Below are positions 23,501-37,400 of a DNA stretch of 64,000 bases, one piece after another. Location of the stretch: contig JAZGTN010000009.1 of the NCBI GenBank assembly GCA_037783415.1, positions 2,666,001-2,730,000 on the forward strand. Reading direction: 5' to 3'. The notes below the pieces were generated by a model. The model was given only the letters and a program-made list of their open reading frames with translations, had not been told where the DNA came from and did no database searches. The position numbers were made by a program, and so were the translations under genes. How positions within the stretch are numbered: the stretch's first letter is position 1; every line of letters starts with the position of its first letter. The stretch is from Leptasterias polaris (Eukaryota; Echinodermata; Asteroidea; Forcipulatida; Asteriidae).

Positions 23501-25194
23501 AGTACAGGTCCATGCATGGCGCCCCCAACATAAAGATGAACGGCAACGTCAGCAAGTACGCCCAGGAGTGGGCCAATAAGCTCGCCAAGAATGCGCAGCT
23601 GCAGCACAGATCGGAGCACAAGTATGGGGAGAATATCTACTGGGGAAGCGACTCTAGAGGACTGGAGGAAATGACAGGTCAGGTTACGATTCCACCCATT
23701 GCCACCCACCCCAACGAGCATTAGCCCATCTAGCTTCAACCAATCACACCCGTTGGCACCCATCGGCACCCATTTCAAATAATTCCACCTATCTTGCCAT
23801 CCCCAACCAAACCCGTTGGCACCCATCCCCAACCATTCAAATCCGTTGGCACCCATCGGCACCCGTTATTCCAAATAACTAGCAATCCCCAATCATTCAA
23901 ACCCGTTGGCATACACCTATCGGTACCCATTCCAAATAATTTCACCATTCAAACCCGTTGGCACCAATCGGCACCCATCCCATACCTACACCCAACCCCA
24001 CCAACCAACACCCATAACATCTTTCCCCACCCATTTACCATCTATTCGCACCTAAACATCCAGTCTAGTATTTACTCTCCCCAGTTCTCTGGTTGCAATT
24101 GGACCAACCAGGTTAAAAACCGCTGGCAAAATTAATAAGGGAGCCTTTTGCTTTGCTTACGGTATAGCAGTGGCTTGAACTAGAAATGTGCCAAGGGGCT
24201 TCTCCGTAAAAAAAAAAAAACATTTCTGCTTTAATACAAGGTTTATGAACATGATCCTAGATGATAAGCATAACAAAATATTCGATATTATGATACGATA
24301 ATGATATTCCAAAGCTTGCAGCACAAAATGTTTCACAACAAAACCAGATGCAGAAGTTAGTCACACTATGTGCATTGTATACGTCCCCATAGAGTTTCTT
24401 TGCGAGTGGATATGGTGCTCGTTAGAGGGGCGTGACCTCTGCCACAATGCGGACGAATTCACTTCCGCTGGGGATGAAAAATGCATCAATTTGGACGCGT
24501 TGGAATGTTAAACAGCCGTCTACAATATACGTGACCTGTTAAAAATTGTTTATCAAATTACGTTTACATTTGTATGTCTGATGTTGAAAAAAAATACATA
24601 CATCGGGTTAGGAATCCCCTAACATTTTACACAACCCCCATGTACATTTTTTTAATTTTTTTTATTAACTAAGCAAATCGATGTTAAACCCCAATATAAT
24701 TATATTAATGCTCAGGAAAATATAAAGTTATCTTGTTATCTAGGTATCTTGCCGCCCAACTAAATCTTATAAATTTATTATAATATATTTTTTTTATATT
24801 TCTAATGAATTTTTGTTTTGATCTTGGTTGATTTCAGGAGACAAATCTGTCAAGTCTTTCTACGACGAAATCAACAGATATAACTTCAGTAGTGGTGGCT
24901 TCTCCTCGGGAACAGGTTAGATGATTTTCAAATTAATACTTAGTATAAAATTTGAGTTAGTTTACCTGGTTTATGTGTGTAGTTTACCCGGTTTATATGA
25001 GTTTAACAGTTTGTTTATCGCTTTACCCAGGTCATTTCACTCAAGTTGTATGGAAAGGCAGCAGACGTCTCGGCATCGGCGTGGCGGTTAATCCTCGTAA
25101 CCAAAATGAAGTCTTCGCTGTGTTCAACTACGACCCCCCTGGGAACGTCAGTGGGAAGTACCAGGAGAATGTCCTACCAAGCAAAAAGCGATAA
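17558..25194 (+). CDS. GLIPR2: CAP-domain protein of GAPR-1/GLIPR2 type, four exons
   Basis: Exons 17558-17597, 23456-23677, 24838-24915 and 25031-25194 (TAA) join in phase 1 at every junction and give 167 residues; human GAPR-1 has 154. The N-terminus MGGCFSGGSTG lacks a signal peptide. It has Gly2 and Cys4, fitting N-myristoylation plus palmitoylation, which in GAPR-1 anchors the protein to the cytosolic face of Golgi and lipid-raft membranes. CAP motifs are present: ALKAHNKYRSMHGAP, HKYGENIYW (with the cavity Glu), GHFTQVVW (CAP1, cavity His) and NYDPPGN (CAP2), ending in ENVLPSKKR. Substrate and partners cannot be read from sequence. The family is large, and the symbol means best family match rather than proven orthology. 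Confidence 0.92.
20795..21110. repeat. Tandem duplication of about 175 bp
   Basis: Both halves contain agcaatcttgtatagtgta, cttcttgaatcaagacta, tagttacccccaaaagtgcc and ggccgacagactaaaca, starting near 20801 and 20976. The second copy has small deletions. No coding potential is seen. Confidence 0.85.
22731..22909. mobile_element. MITE family A, copy 2
   Basis: The ends are aatagaccttatgcatatga and tcaatgcataggtctatt, with CRE-like TGACGTCA or GTGACGTCA at each end. The interior matches copy 1 (5705-5881) in reverse, including cctagaggtcaaaaggaaga and aagatggcggc. It lies in the first intron of the GAPR-1-like gene. Confidence 0.88.
23690..23990. repeat. Degenerate short tandem repeat (cccgttggcacccatcggc)
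   Basis: About six imperfect units built from cattcaaacccgttggca, cccatcggcacccat and ttccaaataat run from the donor of the second GAPR-1-like exon into the intron. The array begins immediately after the splice donor at 23678. The frame stays open on both strands because of its composition. Confidence 0.75.
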
Positions 25195-27908
25195 GGGGGG
25201 AAAAAATGGTGGGAAAAGTGCCGTTTTTACCCCGTTAGTAGTGTCGCAGGGTAGCTTGAAAAGAAGCTGAAAAGGCTTGAACACCCTTCTGTACTTTTAA
25301 AAGGACACGAGTTCCGCATTCTAATTAAATTTTTGTAAAACTTTACTTATTAAAAAATAATAATAATTGATTGTGTATTATTACATCAAACCGTTGCTTT
25401 CATTTATAGCATAAAATTTATAGCAACAAAGTACAGTTGCTTGTGTGTGCCTTTTAGTCGCAGTTTGTAATACTATCCATTCCTTGCATATAGAGGGCGC
25501 GCTTCTTGTTAATACGGCTAATCATCATCAGTAGGGCTTTGGATATAATCTTTCTTTTAAAAATCCCTTTTTATGTATATAATATCTTTTATAAGTTGTC
25601 CGTATTTTATGTGATTCATTTCCAGTTCTTTCTGAAAGGATGTTTGTGTAAAAAGGAACATTCGCTGGACGCAGAATTGCGGTATATTATTCCAAAACGT
25701 TTTTCTAGAAAATGAAAGCTAAGCGCGAATCACCACTGACTGCTCGTTTTATGTTAATGTTTTTGTTGTCAAAACTTTTCACTGAACGTAATTTCGTTTT
25801 ATTGTGTAAGTATAGTTTTTTTTATTATTCACAATAACTTCTATTAGACTTTATATTTTTTATTTTTTCAATTTGTTCATTTGCATAGGTTGCAAGTGCA
25901 CGTATATTTTTGGGGGGCGTTAGCCCTATGGCTTATCGGCATCATGCGTGTCAAACAGCTAATCAAACAAGCAACTACATGTATCAACTGCCATTTTTGC
26001 TGGTTAGGCCTACTTGTGTTTTAGGGAGGTTATACCTTTTGGTAGTTACTCCAAAAAATAATGACCATAAAAACTTACTTGGTACACTACAGCACCGGAG
26101 AGGTGTTGTTGCTATAAAACATTGATAGAAACGACGCCCTTTGTATAGTTTTTAGAGAAATGGGTAAATATTCGCACACAAAATTTGAATAAATTATGGT
26201 AAAGGCTTCAGGCATGAAACCTTTCTTTTCTCGGGCATCTAAAAGCACATAATTCTCTGCAGCAAGGTTTTTTGTGCTTTTGTTTTGCAACTTCGTTGAC
26301 AAATTTAGCCCAAATGTTCACAGGTTGATTATGGGGCACACCAAGTGAGGATACTGGTCTTCGACAATAGACCCTTCCCATGAAATATTTAAATTGCACA
26401 TCACGCGTGCGCACTTACACCGCTGGTTGGCAAAATGATGGAACATTGCCCCTTTTTGTGTGGGGCTGATGGTGGCGTGACGCAGACGCGCTTGTGCGTC
26501 TACTTAGTGCACAACTTTATGGCGTTTGCCAACCAGCAGGGTCTGTACGCATGCGTGAATGTAATTAGCATATTTCATGGGAAGGGTCTATTGCCAAAAG
26601 TATACACTGTATAGACCATGTTACCTTTGTTTACAGAGTGGTGACCTTGTACATTCTAAAGCATTTCCTGCGGGGCAAGATACTACACAGGCTATATGGG
26701 AAAATTTACATTTTGTGTCATAATTTTCACATAAATTCAAAATTTACAAAAGCAACAGCTGTACAGCTTTTGAGATGTCCCCCCTTTCTTCATATCAAAA
26801 GTTGAGAAAAATCAGACAGTGCAATCTCCATAAAACATAAGATTTGTTGTTTTCTTCCATTGATCTGTGTACAAATGTGCCTGCAGGAAGTCCAGGCTCT
26901 GTGGCTCTTTTGTAAACATGTGATGTCACAGGTCACATCGTCTATACGTTTGTATATCAAAATAGCTCAAAATATTGAAACTACCGTAGTCTCCCTTTGT
27001 CTTCCCAAGTTTCCACTCGGCTTCCGAGCTGTGTTTGCTTTTGACCTACTTATGGCTTCATAAAGGGGAATTATTATAATACATCTCGTACAAATCATAA
27101 ATACATAAGGTGAGTCCAGCGGTGCACCACGGAGGCGGGGCCCAGGACTACCCCCCTTCTTCCCTCCCCAATCTCTGCAAATTTAACTAATTTTTTGGGG
27201 TTGAGTTTTAAATATATCGTTGTCATTTTTTGCCGGTTGTCATGGGACAGAATCTTCGCGGGGGACAGCATCTACGGCCATTTGACACCTTTAGAATCTA
27301 GTATGACTTAGTACCGATTGTTTTGGGTTTTTTTTTTTTCAGTCGCGTTTGAAATTATATCAGGAACTCAGGGACAGAAATCCCACCTTGGTGCACTACA
27401 TAACTTATTGTATTATTTCATTTTGTCATAACTATCTTTCATCCGCCAATTGTTTGTTGAAATGAATAAAGGCTTATCAATACAAGATTTCATTGTGAGT
27501 TCGTTTTAGTTGCGAAGTTTTTGGTTATTGTTTGGGCGTGCAAAATAATTAGCCGTCTGCTCGTTAAACGTGTCTAGCGCCCTCTAATGTCAATTTTTAC
27601 AGGTTCAGTCTGAACAAAATGGCCATAAGGGATCGCTTGCAAGATTTTGTTTTGTTTTGGGGGGGGGGGGGCATAAGCTTTTACTGTAGTAATTTTCTCA
27701 TACGATTAAAGATAAACATTTTGAAAGTAATTAGCAAAGTTTAAAATGATAGATAATACATCGTCAGAACCAATTATGGGCGTGAAATTTTGCAAACTGG
27801 TTGAAATAAATATTTTCCTCTACGCCTTTCTCCACCCCTCAACTCTTAACCCATGGAGTTTGCAAGTTACCGGCGCTCTGCTCCTCTAGCTAAACTGTAC
27901 ATAGCAAA
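25195..27908. other. Spacer between the GAPR-1-like gene and TBRG1
   Basis: This spacer contains the 3' UTR of the CAP gene, the MITE B copy at 26365-26593, and a G run at 27659-27671. No further gene was recognised. The last ~60 bp (ccggcgctctgctcctctagc) would be the TBRG1 5' UTR or promoter; no TATA box is evident. Confidence 0.5.
26365..26593. mobile_element. MITE family B, copy 1
   Basis: The inverted ends are caatagacccttcccatgaa and ttcatgggaagggtctattg, over 20 bp and perfect. The interior has gttggcaaaatgatggaaca and, inverted, gtttgccaaccagc, plus gtgacgcagacgcgcttgtgcgtc. Copy 2 is at 43236-43456. The terminal CAATAGACC is shared with family A. Confidence 0.9.
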
Positions 27909-28301
27909 ATGGCCGAAAAACAGCCAGCCGTGCAAGTTGCGACCCCCGTAAATTCTCCAAATTTTGGGACAGTCTCTTCAACACCATCGACAACAGCCAT
28001 AAATTCAGCATCTTGTTTGCCCACTGCCAACGCTTCGTCAAATCTGAGCCAATTTCCTCAGCTGCAGGGGTTTGATTTCGGGGCTGTCCACCCGCCGTTT
28101 CCAAGCCCGGTTGATGTGGCGCCAGTGCCGGCGGCGGGAAGTCGTGGTGGCCACGGTCCCGCGACTGTGCAGTCTCTGTTGCAGCAACAGGCTCAGCTTG
28201 TGCAGTTACAGCAAGCACATCAATTACACGCAGCAGGGTTGCAACAGAAACAGCAGCAACAACAACAACAACAACAACAACAACACTTACAACAACAACA
28301 A

Positions 28302-28339
<38 letters not shown>

Positions 28340-28373
28340 ACAACTGCAGCAGCAGCAACAACAACAACAACAA

Positions 28374-28411
<38 letters not shown>

Positions 28412-31400
28412 GCAGCAACGACTTATCCGACCTCCGCTGTCTAGTCCTGTACTGCCAACTGGTGGAGGAACTTCTCATCAACACATTGCATATCCAGGTA
28501 CGCTCAAGCCCAAGTTATGTTTGTTTTTTAGTTTTTCTCCTCTCCCCAAATTCCTCCAGATTGTTTAATTATCATTTTCAACAGTAAAAAAAAAATACAA
28601 GCTGTGATCTAGTTCTCTAGTTTTGTTAAGCAGAACCTCAAGTTAATCTAAAGGGTCGTGACTCATACTACTACTACTAGTAGACTAAGTACTAGTACTA
28701 CTACTAGACTGGACTGCTAAATGTTAAAGATGTTGGGGGAAAAAAACTTTAAAATTTGCGAAATTTGCTTTAATACTTAGCTAGGTCTAAACTCTAGGGG
28801 CTACAAATTATCGCTAATAAGTAATTTGTACTCTTTGTAGATTGTGTTCTAGTCACATTAATCGTAACTCTTCAGTCGCCTATTGTGTCTATAAATAAGC
28901 GAAGTTATGGTCAAGATAAAGTTGATTCTCTTCTTTTATTAGGAAACTTACTCTCAATGCCATCATCCCATCAGTTGACACTTGCAAGCCAGCTTGCCCG
29001 ACTCCATCCAACCGTCATGCCGGGCATGACTCAAGATATCTCGGGCCCAGGGGCTAGTTTAGCGGCTGCTGCAGCCGCCGCTAGCCTGGGATTGCCCTTC
29101 AGTCTATCTCATCATCATGGTCTGTCGTTATCCAGCCTCGGACTAGGGCTACATGGGATGTTACCCACTCCGGAGAGACAAGGGGTCATGGCGGGGTTTG
29201 GGATGACCACACCACAGCCACAGGTACGCAGCATTTTCTTCTGACCATGGTCTGACAATGTATTCTATTCTCCTACCAAGAGCTGTGTATTGAGAGAGGT
29301 GCAACATGGTGCGACCAGTTTCATTTGGTCACGTGGTTGCTGGACACCACTTTCGATCCAAATGAAGCACAACCCAAAGTGCAGTCTTGTCTGGTACACT
29401 CTGTGCACAGTGTGCGTTTTTCGGACCGAAAATGGATTCTTATTGCAAGTTGTTGCAACTTTCTCAATACACAGTTCCGCTCAATATCCTTGGCTCATCA
29501 AAATCCAACTGATAAGTTTTGTTTGATTTTGTTGGACTGAGGACCGGACTGGAATTTAAAACTGATCACGCTTCGCACACGATCAGACATGCCACCATAA
29601 TCAGTGTCCAACAGTTTGGGTATTGCGTTGATTTTGATATGAGTGCAGGCCAGGAATTACATATTGAGAGGGCAAGCCCATATTCAATTTGTAATTGGCG
29701 CTACCATTGGAAAATCTTGACGGGGCACCAAGACCAGGGCATGCCAACAGAAGACCAAGATCAGTAGCCTCTGGGGCCTTCCTGTAATTCTAGGCCTGAG
29801 GAGAGTGAGGAAGGATCCTAGAAAATCACTCTACATAAGGGTTAATAACCAAGAGGGGTGCTTGGTTGTATTTTTAATTTCCACATCCTGTTGTCACTAA
29901 GCAGAAATAGATTGCAGACTGGGTTTCCATTAAGCGTCTAGTGCTTGTTACCAATTCTCCACTAACTTTTGCTCAGCATAAAGACTCTGCATTGTTGACG
30001 GTCACAGGCATCCTTGAGAGGGCAAGGCCCTTTTCATTTTGCTAAGGGCACTTCCATTGGAATTTTTTTTAATCTATGGGAAACTGTAGACGGGGCACAA
30101 AGGCCAAGACCAGGGGCAACAGAGGGCCCTGGCCTCCATGTAATTCCAGGCAGTACGACAGTAGGAGGCTTTATTTGTTTAGCTTTTACGTTTACACCGT
30201 TTGTTCCATCTCCAGCTAAACTCAACGACCTATCCCAGTGCCTTCCCAGCGATCCCGCAATCCCTACTGTCCCCGGATTACCCATCGGCGGACATGCTTC
30301 CCAGTGAGCTCTTCACAACGCTGGGGATGATTCAACCAATTAATGCAACAGCAACCGGCAGCCAGGGGTAAGTACTTAATGGTTATGGAAGACTTTTTTG
30401 GGACACTTGGTGGCAGCATGTATCCATCAGTTAATAATGATAATATCAGCTCTTATATAGCGCAATTCCAAAGAATGATCATTGCGCTTCACACATTATA
30501 ACCCCTGATCACTGGGCCATTTATTTCATTCCTGAAACCATCTCAGCTCCCTGGGGAGTATACAGCCTGTGCTGCCAGAGCCCACTAAGCTAAATCAATC
30601 ACAAAAACCATCTCTGCCCTCACAGGTACCCATTTTACCCCTGGGTGAAGAGAAGCAATTATAGTTAAGTGTCTTGCTCAAGGACACAAGTGTCATGACC
30701 GGTATTCGAATGGTATCCGGTGGATGCTATTGAATGGTCAACCAGTCATTGTCAGTAGGAGGGTTGACTGTGTTCTCTGTTGATGCATTCACCACATGAT
30801 ATAATTATTGCAGGCCAGCATAGTGTATCTATTATTCAAAAACCACAGTGGAGGATATTGAATGGTTAGATAGTTAGAGGGTTGACTATGTACTGTGTAG
30901 ATGCATTCACCCTATATATCACTTTGCAGGCAGGCATACATGAAGTTTATCTGTCATTCAAAACCTCAGTGGGTGATCATGAATGGTCACACAGTAGGAG
31001 GGTTATTAATATTCAAAGTAGTATTTGTAAAATTTTGCAAAATTCGAAAGGAAACTTGTATTCTTCAGTGTTCTCCCTTAACCCTTTCAATACCGCATTT
31101 TTTATAGGGGTCACACTGCTGTGTACCGCATTTTTTCACACACACACACAAAAAAAGCAACGTGCAGTGTTCACATTTTTTCAATCTTGATTTTCTGTGT
31201 GAAGACATATTTTTGTGGAAAAACTTTATGCATACAATTTGTAACTTATGAAATGACCTTTTATATGATGTCAAATTTGTATACATTATCTTTATGTCCT
31301 TTGTCACCTCGATCGGCACAAATGGGTCGAGGCCCGCCGGGTCCACGCCCAAGCCCACGGCGTTGAACGGGTGCCGTGCTCGGTCCAGCTACCGGTATAT

Positions 31401-34400
31401 CGTCAGGATAGTTGTCATAATTGAACGTGCCTGGCGACGAAACATCACGAGTTTCATCTGAATCTTCACTAGGTTCTTCTTCAGATATTTCCCGAGTCCA
31501 ATTCGGAGTCACTTACGACAAATATTTCAACCAAAACCTCCAGGTCACGAACAGCCATGATGGTGATTTTTTGTCGGGAAAACGGAAGCGTGAAATCTGG
31601 AAGTACTGCTGCATGCAATGTAATTTTTCTCGGAATATCGTAATGGCGACCCCCTATACAATACACACCATTGTGAAGCTCGATAAACAAGCTACCCGTC
31701 TATATAAAGGTCAACAGCAGAGGGCGCCAAACAAAATAATTACAGGCTCTCAAACGCCGCTGCTTTTTGTGTCGAGTAAACTCGACATTGGTACGGAAGC
31801 ACTACACGGCGCACTGTCGAGTAAACTCGACAATGGTATTGAAAGGGTTAACAGTGGTCCAGACCTGGAATTTCATCTCTGAAAGGGCAAGGCCGTTTTG
31901 ATTTTGCAAAGGGCACTTGTATTGGAAAATCATAAAGTCTATGGGAAACTTTTGAAAGGGCACTAAGGCCAAGACCAGGGCAACAGAGACCATGGCATGG
32001 AATTTCAACTTTGAGAGGGCAAGGCCATTTTGCAAAGGGCACTTCCGTTGGGAAATCTTTTAAAATTCTATGGGCAAATTCTAAAGGGGCACCAAGGCCA
32101 AGACCAGGGCAACAGAGACCATGGCCTTCGTGACCTCCGTGTAATTCCAGGCCTGGTGGTCCGCTGGCCAAATGGCAGTTAAAATGTCTGAGGTCCAGTC
32201 AGAATTCTGTCTAGTCCTGCCGACCAGCTTAAGTCTCATTGCTACATTGTACATGTAAACCACTTCATATTACAAGTTCCATGGTAATGGAAATGTTGAA
32301 AGAAAACCTGAAATTATGTACCACCAGTGAAAAACCTGGTAGACTAGTGAAATGACAAGCTGACTGGTCCTGCTGGCTTGTCACTGAAAGCGTTAAGCGC
32401 AAACCCTGCACTTAAAACTCTTTTACTGATGAGCAGATTTTGCTGGTTGCTTTTTAGGATGGGGATAATAGATCGATCCATTAAGCCCCATCTCCTTACG
32501 AGTTGACCAATCACAGCCGCGAAACCCGATCACCGTTAGTGCAAAGATCACCAAACGGCTCAAATGGTGATCAGATTTCGCGGTTGTGATTGGTCAATGA
32601 GAAATGGGCGTGGCTTAATGGATCGGTGTATTGTCGATGCATTACCAAGAAGATGCACTTAGTTTGGAGTTTGAAAGATTTTTTTATTTTATTTTCTACA
32701 GTGAAATGACCGGGTCTGATTGCAGTGACCGATCAGGCATGACTTGGCTGGACGCTGCTCAGGTAAAGACCATTGTTCTATGACTTCACATATGGATGCA
32801 CCCAAAATACTTGACAAAACATGAAAACATTTTGAAATTTTGGTGTAGCCCGAATTTATTGAAAATTGTAGGATGGGATTTACTTTTAACTCTTCAAAAC
32901 CCAATGATGTATTATCCCTTATAATGAATGCGAATTAATCCCCTTCCATTAAACCCTAACCACCCCAAAATCCAACAGTATGTTTTGTTTAATTCTGTTG
33001 GACTGAGGACTGTACTAGTAATGTGATAAATGCATTACATGGGATCGGGTATACCAACATAATCAGAGTCCAACAGTTTGGGTGTTGAGTTACTGAATGG
33101 TGTTGGACTGAGGACTGCACTAGTAAACTGATCATGCTTTACATGGGATCAGACATACCACCATAATCAGAGTCCAACAGTTTTGGTGTTGAGTTACTGA
33201 ATGGTGTTGGACTGAGGACTGCACTAGTGAACTAATTATGCTTTACATGGGATCAGGCATGCCACCATAATCAGAGTCCAACAGTTTGGGTGTTGAGTTA
33301 CTGAATGGTGTTGGACTGAGGACTGCACTAGTGAACTAATTATGCTTTACATGGGATCAGGCATGCCACCATAATCAGAGTCCAACAGTTTGGGTGTTGA
33401 GTTACTGAATGTTGTTGGACTGAGGACTGCACTAGTGAACTAATTATGCTTTACAAGGGATCAGGCAAACCACCATAATCAGAGTCCAACAGTTTGGGTG
33501 TTGAGTTACTGAATGGTGTTGGACTGAGGACTGCACTAGTGAACTAATTATGCTTTACATGGGATCAGGCATGCCACCATAATCAGAGTCCAACAGTTTG
33601 GGTGTTGAGTTACTGAATGGTGTTGGACTGAGGACTGCACTAGTAAACTGATCATGCTTTACATGGGATCAGACATACCAACATAATCAGAGTCCAACAG
33701 TTTGGGTGTTGAGTTACTGAATGGTGTTGGACTGAGGACTGCACTAGTAAACTGATCATGCTTTACATGGGATCAGACATACCACCATAATCAGAGTCCA
33801 ACAGTTTTGGTGTTGAGTTACTGAATGGTGTTGGACTGAGGACTGCACTAGTGAACTAATTATGCTTTACATGGGATCAGGCATGCCACCATAATCAGAG
33901 TCCAACAGTTTGGGTGTTGAGTTACTGAATGGTGTTGGACTGAGGACTGCACTAGTGAACTAATTATGCTTTACATGGGATCAGGCATGCCACCATAATC
34001 AGAGTCCAACAGTTTGGGTGTTGAGTTACTGAATGGTGTTGGACTGAGGACTGCACTAGTAAACTGATCATGCTTTACATGGGATCAGACATACCAACAT
34101 AATCAGAGTCCAACAGTTTGGGTGTTGAGTTACTGAATGGTGTTGGACTGAGGACTGCACTAGTAAACTGATCATGCTTTACATGGGATCAGACATACCA
34201 CCATAATCAGAGTCCAACAGTTTTGGTGTTGAGTTACTGAATGGTGTTGGACTGAGGACTGCACTAGTGAACTAATTATGCTTTACATGGGATCAGGCAT
34301 GCCACCATAATCAGAGTCCAACAGTTTGGGTGTTGAGTTACTGAATGGTGTTGGACTGAGGACTGCACTAGTGAACTAATTATGCTTTACATGGGATCAG

Positions 34401-37400
34401 GCATGCCACCATAATCAGAGTCCAACAGTTTGGGTGTTGAGTTACTGAATGTTGTTGGACTGAGGACTGCACTAGTGAACTAATTATGCTTTACAAGGGA
34501 TCAGGCAAACCACCATAATCAGAGTCCAACAGTTTGGGTGTTGAGTTACTGAATGGTGTTGGACTGAGGACTGCACTAGTGAACTAATTATGCTTTACAT
34601 GGGATCAGGCATGCCACCATAATCAGAGTCCAACAGTTTGGGTGTTGAGTTACTGAATGGTGTTGGACTGAGGACTGCACTAGTGAACTAATTATGCTTT
34701 ACATGGGATCAGGCATGCCACCATAATCAGAGTCCAACAGTTTGGGTGTTGAGTTACTGAATGGTGTTGGACTGAGGACTGCACTAGTGAACTAATTATG
34801 CTTTACATGGGATCAGGCATGCCACCATAATCAGAGTCCAACAGTTTGGGTGTTGAGTTACTGAATGTTGTTGGACTGAGGACTGCACTAGTGAACTAAT
34901 TATGCTTTACAAGGGATCAGGCAAACCACCATAATCAGAGTCCAACAGTTTGGGTGTTGAGTTACTGAATGGTGTTGGACTGAGGACTGCACTAGTGAAC
35001 TAATTATGCTTTACATGGGATCAGGCATGCCACCATAATCAGAGTCCAACAGTTTGGGTGTTGAGTTACTGAATGGTGTTGGACTGAGGACTGCACTAGT
35101 GAACTAATTATGCTTTACATGGGATCAGGCATGCCACCATAATCAGAGTCCAACAGTTTGGGTGTTGAGTTACTGAATGGTGTTGGACTGAGGACTGCAC
35201 TAGTGAACTAATTATGCTTTACATGGGATCAGGCATGCCACCATAATCAGAGTCCAACAGTTTGGGTGTTGAGTTACTGAATGTTGTTGGACTGAGGACT
35301 GCACTAGTGAACTAATTATGCTTTACATGGGATCAGGCATACCACCATAATCAGAGTCCAACAGTTTGGGTGTTGAGTTACTGAATGGTGTTGGACTGAG
35401 GACTGCACTAGTGAACTACATGTAATTATGCTTTACATGGGATCAGGCATACCACCATAATCAGAGTCCAACAGTTTGGGTGTTGAGTTACTGAATGTTG
35501 TTGGACTGAGGACTGCACTAGTGAACTAATTATGCTTTACATGGGATCAGGCATACCACCATAATCAGAGTCCAACAGTTTGGGTGTTGAGTTACTGAAT
35601 GTTGTTGGACTGAGGACTGCACTAGTGAACTAATTATGCTTTACATGGGATCAGGCATGCCACCATAATCAGAGTCCAACAGTTTGGGTGTTGAGTTACT
35701 GAATGGTGTTGGACTGAGGACTGCACTAGTGAACTAATTATGCTTTACATGGGATCAGGCATACCACCATAACCAGAATCCAACAGTTTGGGTGTTGAGT
35801 TACTGAATGTTGTTGGACTGAGGACTGCACTAGTGAACTAATTATGCTTTACATGGGATCAGGCATGCCACCATAATCAGAGTCCAACAGTTTGGGTGTT
35901 GAGTTACTGAATGTTGTTGGACTGAGGACTGCACTAGTGAACTAATTATGCTTTACATGGGATCAGGCATACCACCATAATCAGAGTCCAACAGTTTGGG
36001 TGTTGAGTTACTGAATGGTGTTGGACTGAGGACTGCACTAGTGAACTACATGTAATTATGCTTTACATGGGATCAGGCATACCACCATAATCAGAGTCCA
36101 ACAGTTTGGGTGTTGAGTTACTGAATGTTGTTGGACTGAGGACTGCACTAGTGAACTAATTATGCTTTACATGGGATCAGGCATACCACCATAATCAGAG
36201 TCCAACAGTTTGGGTTTTGAGTTACTGAATGTTGTTGGACTGAGGACTGCACTAGTGAACTAATTATGCTTTACATGGGATCAGGCATACCACCATAATC
36301 AGAGTCCAACAGTTTGTGTGTTGAGTTACTGAATGTTGTTGGACTGAGGACTGCACTAGTGAACTAATTATGCTTTACATGGGATCAGGCATACCACCAT
36401 AACCAGAATCCAACAGTTTGGGTGTTGAGTTACTGAATGGTGTTGGACTGAGGACTGCACTAGTAAACTGATTATGCTTTACATGGGATCAGGCATACCA
36501 CCATAATCAGAGTCCAACAGTTTGGGTGTTGAGTTACTGAATGTTGTTGGACTGAGGACTGCACTAGTAAACTGATTATGCTTTACATGGGATCAGGCAT
36601 ACCACCATAATCAGAGTCCAACAGTTTGGGTGTTGAGTTACTGAATGTTGTTGGACTGAGGACTGCACTAGTAAACTAATTATGCTTTACATGGGATCAG
36701 GCATACCACCATAATCAGAGTCCAACAGTTTGGGTGTTGAGTTACTGAATGTTGTTGGACTGAGGACTGCACTAGTGAACTAATTATGCTTTACATGGGA
36801 TCAGGCATACCACCATAATCAGAGTCCAACAGTTTGTGTGTTGAGTTACTGAATGGTGTTGGACTGAGGACTGCACTAGTAAACTGATTATGCTTTACAT
36901 GGGATCAGGCATACCACCATAATCAGAGTCCAACAGTTTGGGTGTTGAGTTACTGAATGTTGTTGGACTGAGGACTGCACTAGTAAACTGATTATGCTTT
37001 ACATGGGATCAGGCATACCACCATAACCAGAATCCAACAGTTTGGGTGTTGAGTTACTGAATGGTGTTGGACTGAGGACTGCACTAGTAAACTGATCATG
37101 CTTTACATGGGGTCAGGCATACCACCATAATCAGAGTCCAACAGTTTGGGTGTTGAGTTACTGAATGGTGTTGGACTGAGGACTGCACTAGTAAACTGAT
37201 CATGCTTTACATGGGGTCAGGCATACCACTATAATCAGAGTCCAACAGTTTGGGTGTTGAGTTACTGAATGGTGTTGGACTGAGGACTGCACTAGTAAAC
37301 TGATCATGCTTTACATGGGGTCAGGCATACCACTATAATCAGAGTCCAACAGTTTGGGTGCCAGCTTACCATATGGTGTTGGATTATGTTGGAGTGATGA

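Noticed and set aside
23464..23862. 132-residue minus-strand frame rich in ANGFEWLG-type repeats
   Set aside because: It is antisense to a GAPR-1-like exon and the adjacent tandem repeat.
28287..28484. Minus-strand poly-leucine and plus-strand poly-Asn/Ser frames
   Set aside because: These are shadows of the polyQ tract in the TBRG1 exon.
32990..37375. CRISPR-like or coding repeat array
   Set aside because: Monomers are 104 bp with no unique spacers, and all frames are broken; it is an intronic satellite in a eukaryotic gene.
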